Virus record (IMG/VR): IMGVR_UViG_3300028173_000007
Span: 1 to 64,000 of that record
Strand: one strand, 5' to 3'
Source: a virus
DNA length: 64,000 bases
The position numbers were made by a program, and so were the translations under genes. Position 1 is the stretch's first letter, and each line of letters starts with the position of its first letter. Under the pieces are notes generated by a model. That model did no database searches, was not told the origin of the DNA, and saw only the letters and a program-made list of their open reading frames with translations. Of this stretch, positions 32,380-41,721 are shown piece after piece.

Positions 32380-33177
32380 ATGGAGATCCTGCCCTACCTC
32401 AAAAGCATGGCGAAGGGTGGCGACAAGGCCGCGCTGGCGTGCCTCAAGTCGATGGCCGGTGACGGCAACGACGACGCGGCCGATGCGGTCCACGAGCTCG
32501 AAGGCGGCGACGTGGACGGCGGGAACGGCTCGGAGGCCGGCGACGCCCTCAACGGCGAGTTCGGCAAGTCGGAGGACTTCGGCCCCCTGTTCGACCTCGA
32601 CGCCCTCGACAACGAGATCGCGGACGCGGAGCCCTTCGCCAAGTCGGAGGACTACCCCGAGGTGCCCGACGCCCGCGAGATCATCGGCGCCCAGGATGGC
32701 GTCGCGGCCGCGATGGCGATGGACGCCGACGATCTCGTCGAGGGCTTCGTCAAGGGCGTGTCGGAGGCCATCGACCGCCTCGGTGACGCGACCCTGTGGA
32801 ACGGGACCGGCGTGGAGGCGATGGCGAAGTCCGTCACCGCCATTGGCGAGATCCTGCACGCGCAGACCGACGCCCTCGGCGAGCTCCGCAAGGGCATGAC
32901 CGAGCTCCGCGCCACCTTCCTGAGCCGCGGCGCCGGCCTGGCCGGCGTGGACGCGGCGCAGCCCGCGGCCCGCCCCCGTCTGCGCAAGTCGCTGGACGAC
33001 GACGCGCTGGGGGCCCCCAGCGCCGGTGACGACCTGAACACGTTGCGGAAGTCGCTCCGCACCATGCGCGGCGCGACCTCCCGCGACGACACGGCGAAGC
33101 AGGCCATGATCGGCGAGGCCCTCGAAGACCTGACCATCGGCGAGACGGCGCGTGCGCGCGCCCTCGTGGCCGGCTGA
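32380..33177 (+). CDS. Scaffolding protein (putative)
   Basis: 265 residues from ATG 32380; GTG 32374 would overlap the protease stop as GTGA and is an alternative. It is acidic, Ala-rich and mostly helical, with a repeated [FY]-G/A-K-S-E-D-[FY] element (FGKSEDF, FAKSEDY). A long amphipathic helix (EAMAKSVTAIGEILHAQTDALGELRKGMTEL) precedes a basic tail. Composition, size and position between protease and major capsid gene fit a scaffold. No strict family motif is seen. Confidence 0.65.
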   Translation: MEILPYLKSMAKGGDKAALACLKSMAGDGNDDAADAVHELEGGDVDGGNGSEAGDALNGEFGKSEDFGPLFDLDALDNEIADAEPFAKSEDYPEVPDAREIIGAQDGVAAAMAMDADDLVEGFVKGVSEAIDRLGDATLWNGTGVEAMAKSVTAIGEILHAQTDALGELRKGMTELRATFLSRGAGLAGVDAAQPAARPRLRKSLDDDALGAPSAGDDLNTLRKSLRTMRGATSRDDTAKQAMIGEALEDLTIGETARARALVAG

Positions 33178-33252
33178 CACACAACCTGCGCGGCGCGTAG
33201 GGCCGCACTCGGACCACCGGGCGCCTGGCGCTCTCAGATTGGAGAAACCATC

Positions 33253-34758
33253 GTGGAAATTGCGGACATTTTCGGCGGACAGGCCGAGGTCACCGGCGCC
33301 GGCGTCGCGGCGGCGCTCGGGAAGGGCTCGGTGGGCGAGCTCCTCAAGTCGATGAGCGTCGGGGCGACGTTCCCGGCCCAGATCGGGGACCTCAACCCCG
33401 GTCAACTGATGGCGACGGTCCCCCAGGACCTCGACGACGTGCTCCACAACATGAGCTTCGACCCGCGGAAGCACACCTTCCTGTTCCGCGAGACCCACCA
33501 CGACAAGGTGTGGAGCACGGTTCACCAGTACGTCCGCAAGCAGTCGCAGGGCTCGCTCGGCCGTCGGTTCATGTTCCACCAGGAGGGCGGCCTGCCGCCC
33601 GAGTCGGACAGCACCTACACGCTGGAGCAGGTCGCGATGAAGTTCGCCGGCTCCGTCCGGCGGCTCCCGATCCAGGCGCGGCTCGTGAAGTCCATCGCGG
33701 GTAACACCGTGAAGGCCCAGAACAAGGACGGGGCCGAAGAAATCCTCGCCGGCATCGAGTGGGCGATGCTCTACGGCAACCCGACCGTGAACCCGATGAC
33801 CTTCGAGGGGATCAAGCAGTCGATGATCCGCGAGGGGATCAGCCTCGACGCCGGCGGCATCGCGCCCACCGAGGCGCTCATCGATGAGGGCATGGAGCGG
33901 ATCACCGAGCGGCCCAACTGGGGCTACCCGACCGACATCCTGTGCAGCCCCCGGATGCACAAGACGATCCGGCAGGTCTACGCGCCCCGAATGCGCTCCA
34001 TGCTCGGCAAGGCCTTTCACCCCAACTACAGCTTGAAGGGCATGACCTTCGATCACTGTGCCGAGGGTGACGAGGTGCGGATTCGGAAGCACCCGCTCGC
34101 CATCGAAGAAGCCCCCGTGTGCGACGAGCTCGGGGCCGGCCCCGACCCGAGCAAGCGCCCCGTGCTCCCCATCGTGATCAGCCAGCCCACGCCGGCCAAC
34201 GACGCGGACAGCCTGTACGGCAACGGCCAGGCGGCGCGCGCCGGCGGCGTGGTCAAGTACCGCGCCGTGGCCATCAACGAGTACGGGATGAGCGTCCCCC
34301 TGACCCTCAACGACGCCAACATCGGCGCCGGCCAGTCCGCGCCCTTCACGATCAAGGATGGCGCCGTCCCCGGCGCGCTGAACCGGGCGACCGGCTTCAT
34401 CATCTACCGCACCGAGCCGGGCCTGCTCGCGCCCACCGCCACGCAGATCGACGAGATCAGCGCGGCCAGCGGCGCGAACGTGACCTACACCGACCGCGCC
34501 GAGAACCTGCCGGGGTGCTCCGACCTGTTCCTCCTGAGCAACAACCGCGAGGCCTTGTGCTGGAAGCAGTTGCTCCCCTTCTTCAACTTCCCGCTGGGGA
34601 ACCTCGACACGTCCTACCGCTGGGCGCTGCTCCTGTTCGGGGCCCTCAAGATCGCGTTGCCCCGGCACCACGCCGTGATCCGCAACGTGAAGCCCGACCT
34701 CGCGCTGCGCCAGGTCTTCGGGCCCGGCGATCAGAGCTCGGCCCAGGCCAACCTGTAG
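33253..34758 (+). CDS. Major capsid protein with FN3/Ig-like insertion
   Basis: 501 residues, GTG 33253 with GGAGAA upstream. The body has the features of an HK97-fold capsid protein: N-arm and E-loop like GSLGRRFMFHQEGGLPPESDSTY, then DILCSPRMHKTIRQVYAPRMRSMLGKAF and a C-terminal receptor-like ALLLFGALKIALPRHHAVIRNVKP. Residues about 301-426 are an inserted beta-sandwich (VVKYRAVAINEYGMSVP, ATGFIIYRTEPG) like FN3/Ig domains that decorate some capsids. It is flanked by scaffold upstream and a perfect stem-loop downstream. Confidence 0.85.
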   Translation: MEIADIFGGQAEVTGAGVAAALGKGSVGELLKSMSVGATFPAQIGDLNPGQLMATVPQDLDDVLHNMSFDPRKHTFLFRETHHDKVWSTVHQYVRKQSQGSLGRRFMFHQEGGLPPESDSTYTLEQVAMKFAGSVRRLPIQARLVKSIAGNTVKAQNKDGAEEILAGIEWAMLYGNPTVNPMTFEGIKQSMIREGISLDAGGIAPTEALIDEGMERITERPNWGYPTDILCSPRMHKTIRQVYAPRMRSMLGKAFHPNYSLKGMTFDHCAEGDEVRIRKHPLAIEEAPVCDELGAGPDPSKRPVLPIVISQPTPANDADSLYGNGQAARAGGVVKYRAVAINEYGMSVPLTLNDANIGAGQSAPFTIKDGAVPGALNRATGFIIYRTEPGLLAPTATQIDEISAASGANVTYTDRAENLPGCSDLFLLSNNREALCWKQLLPFFNFPLGNLDTSYRWALLLFGALKIALPRHHAVIRNVKPDLALRQVFGPGDQSSAQANL

Positions 34759-34760
34759 CC

Positions 34761-34796
34761 GGTTGAGACGGGCGCCGGCTGGCGCCCGTCTCAACC
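34761..34796 (+). terminator. Perfect 16-bp stem-loop after capsid gene
   Basis: GGTTGAGACGGGCGCC (34761-34776) pairs perfectly with 34781-34796 around a GGCT loop, starting two bases after the capsid stop. No T-tract follows, so it may act as a partial terminator or 3' stabiliser that keeps capsid mRNA abundant. Confidence 0.7.
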
Positions 34797-34865
34797 CTCC
34801 CGCTTGGGTGCGGTTGCCCGCCCGCGGCCCCTGTGCTCACACCTGCCGGGCATGGAGCGGCTTTC

Positions 34866-35114
34866 ATGCCCACGTTCACAGCCCACAACCCTTGTGCCTC
34901 GGGGCCAGTCCGAACGTCGCATGGCGTCTTCGAGGCCATCGACGGCACAATCACATTCGTTGGCGCTCCCGAGCTCGCAGACTACTTCCGCTCGACGGGG
35001 TGGGAGGTCGTCGTGCAGACTCCACCGAAGCCCGCCGCACCGAAGCGGGCGCCGAAGCGCGGACGCAAGCCGAAGGCGGCCGCGGAGACGCCCCCGAGCG
35101 GGGGCGAGGGGTAA
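34866..35114 (+). CDS. Small head-associated protein with basic Pro/Lys tail
   Basis: 82 residues from ATG 34866 (TGGAGCGG upstream); the longer GTG at 34833 is less likely. The N-terminal half forms a small compact domain (TSHGVFEAIDGTITFVG, LADYFRSTGWEVVVQ). The C-terminus is disordered and basic (PKRAPKRGRKPKAAAE). Similar small proteins often follow the capsid gene in large myophages. Function unknown, possibly DNA- or capsid-binding. Confidence 0.5.
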   Translation: MPTFTAHNPCASGPVRTSHGVFEAIDGTITFVGAPELADYFRSTGWEVVVQTPPKPAAPKRAPKRGRKPKAAAETPPSGGEG

Positions 35115-35117
35115 CCG

Positions 35118-35633
35118 ATGGCGTCCGTCCTCGACATTCTCCGCAGCCTGGGCCGCCTGGGCCTGCGCCTCGACGTGGCCGCGATTCAGCGGTCATTCTC
35201 CCGAACCTCGAACGCCCTTCACGTTGTGACCGGGCCGGCGATGCCGGTGTACGCGAACATCGAAGCGGCCCGAGGCCTCCCCTACAACGACGTGGAGCCG
35301 CTGCTTTCGCAGGCGGGAGCGGCCGCGGCCGCGGCGCCGGCCGACCCCGCCGACATCAACGACGCGGCGAAGGATGCCGCGCTGGAGACCCGGTACTTTG
35401 GCCGAGCTCGCCTGTTTTGGCGGAACACCGCCGGCGGGACGCGCACGTCGGTCAACGTGACCGTGTGGGCCCGCACGGCCCTCGGCTGGGTCAAGACCAG
35501 TGACGCGGTGGTCGCCCTGGCCGAAGGCACCGAGTGGGTCATGGCGAACGTGGCCTATCGGGACGTGTACCTCGAAACGACCCTCACCGGGGGCGCCGGC
35601 GAGGTGACGATCTACGTCGGCGGGGAGGGCTGA
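35118..35633 (+). CDS. Beta-rich virion-type protein, unknown
   Basis: 171 residues from ATG 35118. After a short helical start it is beta-rich (RARLFWRNTAGGTRTSVNVTVWART, AYRDVYLETTLTGGAGEVTIYVGG) with an Ala-rich hinge near residue 70. The pattern is that of a decoration or fibre-head domain. It is in the block between capsid and connector genes. No family is recognised. Confidence 0.5.
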   Translation: MASVLDILRSLGRLGLRLDVAAIQRSFSRTSNALHVVTGPAMPVYANIEAARGLPYNDVEPLLSQAGAAAAAAPADPADINDAAKDAALETRYFGRARLFWRNTAGGTRTSVNVTVWARTALGWVKTSDAVVALAEGTEWVMANVAYRDVYLETTLTGGAGEVTIYVGGEG

Positions 35634-35634
35634 C

Positions 35635-36108
35635 GTGCCGTCCCCGCTCAATTCGCCGCCGGTGTTCCTTCCCTTCGCGCCGACGCACGACACGTTGCCG
35701 TCGTCGCCCTACACGGGCCAACAGGTGACGCACGCGGCGTCGGGGGTGGTGTTCCGGTGGAACGGCGCGGCCTGGGCCGCGGCCGCGCCTGGGCGGGAGG
35801 TGGCGCCCGCTGGCGCTGGCGTGGTGGTGGGGCGACTGGTGACCGTTGTGGCTGGCCTGGCCGAGCTCACCGACCCCGCCGCGCACCTTCACTGTTCCGG
35901 CATCGTGGAGGCGGTCGTCGAGGCCCTCGCCGTCTTCCGCTTCGCTGGGCCGGTGGCCGGTTTCTCTGGCCTCACACCCGCCGCGACGATCTACGCCGGC
36001 GCCGGGGGGCTCCCCGTCGAGGACCCCGACGACGCCGAGAACGTGATCGCCGTCGGGTATGCCAGTGCGGCCGACACGATCCACGTTCAGCCGTCCGTCG
36101 GTGGGTGA
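35635..36108 (+). CDS. Capsid-decoration-like beta protein
   Basis: 157 residues, GTG 35635. It ends in the beta pattern found at the tips of many phage head and tail decoration proteins: LTPAATIYAGAGGLPVEDP, NVIAVGYASAADTIHVQPS. The same type of ending occurs in the 930-residue fibre (36959-39751). The short N-terminus FLPFAPTHDTLPSSPYTGQ could be the capsid-binding part. It is probably a minor capsid decoration or short head-fibre protein. Confidence 0.5.
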   Translation: MPSPLNSPPVFLPFAPTHDTLPSSPYTGQQVTHAASGVVFRWNGAAWAAAAPGREVAPAGAGVVVGRLVTVVAGLAELTDPAAHLHCSGIVEAVVEALAVFRFAGPVAGFSGLTPAATIYAGAGGLPVEDPDDAENVIAVGYASAADTIHVQPSVGG

Positions 36109-36406
36109 GCCCTCGCGCCCGGTGGCGGCGGACCTCCTGCTCATCGCCCTACTCGACGCGGGCGGCGCGCGGCATGGTCGCGTAGTGGTCTCGGGGAACC
36201 GATGCCGGTTCCACCTTGACCTTGAACGCTTGGACCGCGAGGGCCTCGCCGACAACCTGGCGCTTCTGGCGTCGGCTGTGCGTGAGCTCCCCGAAGTTGC
36301 AACGACGGCCGACCTGGCCGACCTGTTTGAAACCTCGGTCCTGCGACAGTGGGACCGGGCCATCAAGGCCGCCAAATCGGCGGTACAACACGCCCGCAGG
36401 AGATAG
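36101..36406 (+). CDS. Small helical phage protein, unknown
   Basis: 101 residues from GTG 36101, overlapping the upstream stop by 8 bases; the reading frame extends further upstream, but only this start avoids a large overlap. Largely helical (LADLFETSVLRQWDRAIKAAKSAVQHARR) with a beta pair RHGRVVVSGNRCRFHLDL. No family is recognised. It belongs to the small-gene run after the capsid gene. Confidence 0.45.
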   Translation: MGEPSRPVAADLLLIALLDAGGARHGRVVVSGNRCRFHLDLERLDREGLADNLALLASAVRELPEVATTADLADLFETSVLRQWDRAIKAAKSAVQHARRR

Positions 36407-36409
36407 CCC

Positions 36410-36874
36410 GTGCCCCGCAAGCCCTCACGCGCCCGCAAGACCTCAGTGTCCGAGTCGGAGGCCCGCGTAGCGGACCTGTTCGAGCGTCTCCAGGCGCACG
36501 GAAACGCCGAAATCGAGGCCTGGAATGCCCAGGTCGTCAAGATGGAGGCCGCCTGGGGCGCCTACCGCGCCCACCGCGTCGGCCGCATTCAGCGCGCAAA
36601 CACGGTCCTCGGCGGCCTCAAGGATAAGCTCGTCGACTTCGGCCGCGTCGGGCAGGGCCGCGCCCCGCTCTACGCCGACCGGCGGCCCCTGGCGGACCTC
36701 TACCGCGAGGGCGTGGCGGTCCTGGGCGACCCCATCCCCGAGGACGACGCCGCAATCCTGGCCGTTCTGGGCGCCGAGGTGGCCGCATTCCTGGCCGAGT
36801 CCCCAGCCTTGCCGCCCGCACTTCCGGCGCCCACCGAGGACGACGCCGACGAACTCATCGAGCCTGAGCTCTAG
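36410..36874 (+). CDS. Helical virion-assembly protein, unknown
   Basis: 154 residues, GTG 36410. The basic N-terminus (MPRKPSRARKTS) is followed by long amphipathic helices (ARVADLFERLQAHGNAEIEAWNAQV) and an acidic Pro-rich end. Composition and place suggest a connector-related or assembly protein, but no family is recognised. Confidence 0.45.
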   Translation: MPRKPSRARKTSVSESEARVADLFERLQAHGNAEIEAWNAQVVKMEAAWGAYRAHRVGRIQRANTVLGGLKDKLVDFGRVGQGRAPLYADRRPLADLYREGVAVLGDPIPEDDAAILAVLGAEVAAFLAESPALPPALPAPTEDDADELIEPEL

Positions 36875-36958
36875 CGACGGCGCCGTCCTCGGGATACGCT
36901 CCAGGCGCCCGAAAGGCCCGCACGCTCGCTCGCATAAACCCAACTGAGAGGTGCGCTT

Positions 36959-39751
36959 ATGTCTTTCGGGACCCCCGTTTCCTTGCGCCGGTGGGATACC
37001 ACCGCCAACAAGATCGCCCGGCTCAACGCCAACGACACGGACGCGAACAACGTCCTCGCCATGAACCAGATCCGCGCGGGCGAGTTTCACCTCGCGTCGG
37101 GCGGCGGCGGGTCCCCGATCTACGACGGGGCGACTGGCGCCGTGGCTGTGGCCACGCTGCGCGACAGCGGCGCGCACAACTTCGGCCTGAGCGGCGCCGC
37201 GATCACCTTCGATGGTGACGTGGTGGTGTCGGGCGATCTCATGCTCACCGGGCAGACCTTGACGGTCAACGGCGAGGTGAGCCTCACCGACTCGCACGTC
37301 TACATGAACGCGGGCTACCAGACGGCCGCGGGCCGCGCCGGCGGCCTGGCCGTGAACTACTTGCCCACCGCCACGGTGGACACGGCGAACGGCGCGGTTG
37401 CGGCCACCACCCTCGCCACGACCGGGACGGGGATCTTTGCCGCGGGCGATTTCGTGCAGATCGCGAGCTCGGACAACGGGATCGACGGCGTGTACGAGGT
37501 CGTGAGCCACACGGCAAACGTCCTGACGATCAACGGCACCCCGACCCACCAGTTCTGCGCCACGGCGATGGCCGTCGGCACCGAGGACACCGGAACGAAG
37601 CTGACGAAGGTCACCGTTTCGGTGCTCCAGGCGGGCACCGATGGCCTGTGGGAGATGGGCAAGGGCGCCACCGCGTCGGACTTGACCTCCGACCTGGAGG
37701 ACCTCGGCGCCGCCGCCCTGACCGGCATCCTCGAAGACCTCGACACCCTGGGGGCGGCGGCCTCCGACGGGCAGTTCATCGTCGCCACGGGCGCGGGCGC
37801 CTTCGCCTACGAGTCCGGCGCCACCGTCCGCACCTCGCTCGGGCTGGCCATCGGCTCGGACGTGCAGGCCTATGACGCCGAGCTCGCCGCGCTGGCGGGC
37901 CTGACCTCGGCGGCCGACGGCCTGCCCTACTTCACCGGCAGCGGGACGGCCGCCCTGGCCACCATGACCGCGGCGGGCCGGGCCATCCTCGACGACGCCG
38001 ACGCGAGCGCCCAGCGCACGACCCTGGGCCTGGCCATCGGCTCGGACGTGCAGGCCTACGACGCGGAGCTCGCCGCGCTGGCGGGCCTGACCTCGGCGGC
38101 CGACTCCCTGCCCTACTTCACCGGCAGCGGGACGGCCGCCCTGGCCACCATGACCGCGGCGGGTCGGGCCATCCTCGACGACGCCAACGCGAGCGCCCAG
38201 CGCACCACGCTCGGCCTGGCCATCGGCTCGGACGTGCAGGCCTACGACGCGGACCTGGCCGCCATCGCCGCGCTGGCCAACACCGACGGGAACTTCATGG
38301 TCGGCAACGGCTCGGCCTGGGTGGCCGAGTCCGGCGCCACGGCGCGCACCAGCCTCGGGCTGGGCACCGGCGACTCGCCCACCTTCGCCAACGCGACCCT
38401 GACGACGGACCTCACCGTCGCCACGATCACGGGCCAGGCGTCCTCGGTGGTGATCGGCGCGGCCTCCGACATGGTGAGCATCGGCTCCTACGGCGGCGGG
38501 AACACCCTCACCATGTACGGGTCCACCGTGTCGATCTCGGGCGACGACGGCGCCGTCGACACCATCGGCGCCGGGCTGAACTTCACGGGCGGCATGGGCG
38601 GCGCCTACAGCGCGACGAGCGCGGCGGGCGGCGGCGGCTTCAACTTCAACACCGGGTCGGGTGGGGCCGGCGGCGGGTCCGGCCTCGACGGCGCCGCCGG
38701 CGGCGATGTCTACTTCACCTTGGGGGGCGGCGGGTCGAACATCGGCTTCACCGGCGGCAAGGGCGGCAGCTTCAACGTGTCCGGCGGTCAAGGCGGCGAT
38801 GCGGAGAATGGTGGCGACGTGACCTTCGACGCCGGCATGGCCGGGTCGGGCGGGTCCGACGGCGCGATCAGCATCGGCGCCAGCTACGCACTCACCCTGG
38901 CGCTGGCGAACAGCGCCACCACGACGAGCGCCTACGGCCTGTGGGACTTCGCCAACACGGGCGGGTCCACCGGGAACGCCGACTTCGACGTGGCCGGCTA
39001 CGCGCAGTTCGCGGGGGCGGTCGAATTCGACTCCACCGTGCAACTGGACGGGGCGGCCACCTTCAACGCGGACGCGACCTTCGCCGACGCCGTGAAGGTC
39101 CAGTTCGGGACCGGGACCGATGCCGACATCGCCTGGGTGGACGGGTCGAGTCTGCTCGACTTCAACGTCACCGGCTCGCTGGAGATCGACACCTCGGCCG
39201 CCATCGCCATCGAGAGCTCGGGCGGGGCGATCAGCATCGGGGCCGACGCGGTGGCCCAGGCGATCAACATCGGCACCGCCGGCGCGCGCACGGTCAAGCT
39301 CGGCAACACCGCGGCCACCGTCGAGATCGACGGGCCGGTCGTCCAGCAGATCGACGAGGGCTGGGGCGTCAAGACCGGCGCGGGCGGGCTGGACGTGGCC
39401 ACCAACACGGTCGGCACCGGCGCGGTGGTCTACTTCTCGGGCAACGACACGCTCAGCGGGGCCACCGCGGCCAGCAGCGGGGGTGCCGAGGATACCTTCG
39501 GCGTGTACGATGGCACGACGATTGTGGACCGTGGTCCGGTGACCATCGCGAAGAAGACGGGGGCGGCGTGGACGGCGGGCGACAAGGTGTACCTCGACCC
39601 CACCAACAGCGAGGCGACCACCACGGCCCCCAGCGGGTCGAGCGAGTGGGTGCGCAGCCTCGGCCGCGTCATGACCTCGGCGGCCAGCGGGGACGCCACC
39701 GGCCGCGTGTGGCTGACCCTCTCGGAAGACCCGATGCAGAACCCGGCGTAA
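36959..39751 (+). CDS. Large fibre protein, probable head or neck fibre
   Basis: 930 residues, ATG 36959 with GAGAGGTG upstream. The N-terminus (MSFGTPVSLRRWDTTANKI) is followed by beta-helix-like text, then 62-residue repeats (AYDAELAALAGLTSAAD, LPYFTGSGTAALATM, GRAILDDA) common in phage fibres. A Gly-rich collagen-like section lies at about 540-640 (GGAGGGSGLDGAAGGD). The C-terminal beta domain (GDKVYLDP, VRSLGRVMTSAASGDATGRVWL) resembles decoration-protein tips. It sits between head and connector genes and not with the tail fibres, so a head/neck fibre binding host or environmental surfaces is likely. Confidence 0.7.
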   Translation: MSFGTPVSLRRWDTTANKIARLNANDTDANNVLAMNQIRAGEFHLASGGGGSPIYDGATGAVAVATLRDSGAHNFGLSGAAITFDGDVVVSGDLMLTGQTLTVNGEVSLTDSHVYMNAGYQTAAGRAGGLAVNYLPTATVDTANGAVAATTLATTGTGIFAAGDFVQIASSDNGIDGVYEVVSHTANVLTINGTPTHQFCATAMAVGTEDTGTKLTKVTVSVLQAGTDGLWEMGKGATASDLTSDLEDLGAAALTGILEDLDTLGAAASDGQFIVATGAGAFAYESGATVRTSLGLAIGSDVQAYDAELAALAGLTSAADGLPYFTGSGTAALATMTAAGRAILDDADASAQRTTLGLAIGSDVQAYDAELAALAGLTSAADSLPYFTGSGTAALATMTAAGRAILDDANASAQRTTLGLAIGSDVQAYDADLAAIAALANTDGNFMVGNGSAWVAESGATARTSLGLGTGDSPTFANATLTTDLTVATITGQASSVVIGAASDMVSIGSYGGGNTLTMYGSTVSISGDDGAVDTIGAGLNFTGGMGGAYSATSAAGGGGFNFNTGSGGAGGGSGLDGAAGGDVYFTLGGGGSNIGFTGGKGGSFNVSGGQGGDAENGGDVTFDAGMAGSGGSDGAISIGASYALTLALANSATTTSAYGLWDFANTGGSTGNADFDVAGYAQFAGAVEFDSTVQLDGAATFNADATFADAVKVQFGTGTDADIAWVDGSSLLDFNVTGSLEIDTSAAIAIESSGGAISIGADAVAQAINIGTAGARTVKLGNTAATVEIDGPVVQQIDEGWGVKTGAGGLDVATNTVGTGAVVYFSGNDTLSGATAASSGGAEDTFGVYDGTTIVDRGPVTIAKKTGAAWTAGDKVYLDPTNSEATTTAPSGSSEWVRSLGRVMTSAASGDATGRVWLTLSEDPMQNPA
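37838..38278 (+). repeat. 186-bp tandem repeat in fibre gene
   Basis: Units begin at 37838, 38024 and 38210, each opening with codons for LGLAIGSDVQAYDA. The first two units are nearly identical over their 62 codons and the third diverges after about 20. High nucleotide identity suggests recent duplication and a route to fibre-length variation. Confidence 0.85.
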
Positions 39752-39768
39752 GCCGAAGGGGGGCGTAG

Positions 39769-40092
39769 ATGGCCCGACGTAAGAAGCCCGCGCCCCCCAG
39801 CTTCGGCGCCGAGGTCCCGCTAGGGGATCTCGTCGCCAGGCTGGCCGTTGCGGCCCTCGTGACGCGAGTCGGTCGCCCCCATGAGGTGCCCGCCATGCAA
39901 CGCCAGGCGGACGCCTTGACGGCGGCCCTGAACTCGGTGCCGTGTCGCTTCGATCTCACCGCCACCGACGACGCCGGCGCCGAGTTACTACAGCGAGTCG
40001 AGGCCGGCGACCTGGGCGTCCTCGACGCCATCGTTCGAGCGAGCCGGGCCGGGCATGGACTCACTGTGACCCCCACGAAGGTTTCGCCATGA
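39769..40092 (+). CDS. Small helical protein in neck region
   Basis: 107 residues from ATG 39769, preceded by AAGGGGGGCG. The basic start (MARRKKPAPPSFG) leads into helices (GDLVARLAVAALVTRV, DALTAALNSV). The stop overlaps the next ATG (ATGA at 40089). No family is recognised; the position suggests head completion or a chaperone. Confidence 0.5.
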   Translation: MARRKKPAPPSFGAEVPLGDLVARLAVAALVTRVGRPHEVPAMQRQADALTAALNSVPCRFDLTATDDAGAELLQRVEAGDLGVLDAIVRASRAGHGLTVTPTKVSP

Positions 40093-40331
40093 GCTCCCCG
40101 CCTGTGGCCAACCGCTTTGGCGTCACGGCCTCAATCGAGGACGGGCTCGCCGTCCTCTCGTTCGCCTACCAGCCGCCCGCGGTGCCTGGCCGGGAGCCGC
40201 GGGGCCCCGTCGTGGTGAGCACGCAGGCGCTCCCGCTACCCGTGGTGCGCGGCCTCCGCGCGGCCCTCGAAGAACTCGAAGTGCGCCTCGCCCAGCACGA
40301 GGTCACGACTCGCCCGACAGGGGGGCACTAG
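40089..40331 (+). CDS. Small protein coupled to neck genes
   Basis: 80 residues from ATG 40089, overlapping the upstream stop. The longer in-frame ORF from 39942 is excluded because it would overlap the upstream gene. Beta-rich start (RFGVTASIEDGLAVLSFAY), then a helix (VVRGLRAALEELEVRLAQHEV). The next GTG follows the stop immediately. Unknown function. Confidence 0.5.
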   Translation: MSSPPVANRFGVTASIEDGLAVLSFAYQPPAVPGREPRGPVVVSTQALPLPVVRGLRAALEELEVRLAQHEVTTRPTGGH

Positions 40332-41720
40332 GTGGCCATCTTCGGCAAAATCGGACAGCCCGTTCGCATTCAGGCCCCGATCTACGAGCTCGACGGGGTG
40401 ACCCGAAAGGCCGGCGTCGCGGCCGACGTGGACGTGCAGGTGCTCGTGGGTGGCGTTGACGCCGCCCTGGCGTCCACCGTCAACGAGATCGCCACCGACG
40501 CGGGCCCCGAGTACCTCGTGACCTTCACGCCGCTTGTGGAGGGCCTGCACACCGTCCGCATTCGCTACGCCCCGACCATGACCGACCTCGGCGACGAGGT
40601 GCAGGTGTGGCGGCACAACTTCAACGACTTGGCGGGATTTACGGTGCTCCCGCTGGCCCGCGCGGCGGTGGACGTGGGGAACGCCGTCGAGCTCCGCGTG
40701 CGCTTCGTCCTCAACGATGGCACGCCGTTTGATCCCTTCGAGCTCCGACAGGTGGTGATCACCAACGCGGACACGTCCGCGGTGCTGTGGACTATCGGCG
40801 CGGCGGGCATCGAGCGACTGGCCGAGGGCGAGTATCGCGTCTGGACCCCCGTAGCCCTCGGCGAGAGCCTCACGCTGGCGGATCGTTGGTACTTCAAGGG
40901 CTTCAACGGGTCGGAGCAGTCGCGGGGCTTCGCGCGCGTCGTGGCGGCCGTGGTGGGCGCCACCGACCTGCTCGTCACGGTCGAGCGGCTCAAGCGTCAC
41001 GAGCTCGGCGGGGTGGACCTCACCGACAACGACGGAAACCCGCTGGCGCTGGAGACCTTCGAGGAATCCATCCGAGAGGCCACCGACGAGCTCGCCGCCC
41101 GGCTGGATATCAAGCTCGCGCCCGAGGTGGTCACCGAACACCACGACTACGACCTTTCCCGGTGGTCGATGTTCGGCTGGACCGAGGTAGACCACCGGCC
41201 GCTGCGCGAGGTCCTCAAGGTCGAGGCCTCATACCAGGGTAGCGGCTACGTCCTTCCGTTCCCCGTCGAATGGATCAACATCGTTGACCCCGACTTCGGG
41301 CAGTTCAACGTGGTTCCGCAGACGGGAACCCTTGAACAGTTCCTCACCATGCAAGCGGGTAACGCGGTGGGCTCGCTCATGCCCGTGTTGCACCCCGGCG
41401 GATCCCCGTGGTGGCCGAACCTCTTTCACGTCACCTACCGCGCCGGCTTCGACGTGGGGAAGGTGCCGCCGCGCATTCAGAAGGCGATTGCGCTCAAAGC
41501 GGGCATCGAGATCCTCAACATCGCCGGCGAGATGATCATCGGGTCGGGCATCGCCAGCCAGTCGATCAGCATCGGCGGCCTCTCGCAGTCGGTGTCGACG
41601 ACGAGCTCGGCGACGAACGCCGGACACGGCGCGCTCATCATCCAGTTCACCAACCAACTGAAAGAGCTCATTCCGGCCATCCGGCGCCAGTACCACGGCG
41701 TGAGCTTCGGGGTGGTGTGA
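40332..41720 (+). CDS. Head-tail connector (adaptor) protein
   Basis: 462 residues, GTG directly after the previous stop. The N-terminal 220 residues are beta-sandwich-like (IRIRYAPTMTDLGDEV, VVITNADTSAVLW). The C-terminal half resembles myophage connector proteins: helices DELAARLDIKLAPEVV, then FPVEWINIVDPDFGQFNVVP, FHVTYRAGF and IQKAIALKAGIEILNIAGEMIIGSG followed by GGLSQSVSTTSSATNAG. The position between head and tail genes supports adaptor function, closing the portal channel. Confidence 0.75.
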   Translation: MAIFGKIGQPVRIQAPIYELDGVTRKAGVAADVDVQVLVGGVDAALASTVNEIATDAGPEYLVTFTPLVEGLHTVRIRYAPTMTDLGDEVQVWRHNFNDLAGFTVLPLARAAVDVGNAVELRVRFVLNDGTPFDPFELRQVVITNADTSAVLWTIGAAGIERLAEGEYRVWTPVALGESLTLADRWYFKGFNGSEQSRGFARVVAAVVGATDLLVTVERLKRHELGGVDLTDNDGNPLALETFEESIREATDELAARLDIKLAPEVVTEHHDYDLSRWSMFGWTEVDHRPLREVLKVEASYQGSGYVLPFPVEWINIVDPDFGQFNVVPQTGTLEQFLTMQAGNAVGSLMPVLHPGGSPWWPNLFHVTYRAGFDVGKVPPRIQKAIALKAGIEILNIAGEMIIGSGIASQSISIGGLSQSVSTTSSATNAGHGALIIQFTNQLKELIPAIRRQYHGVSFGVV

Positions 41721-41721
41721 C

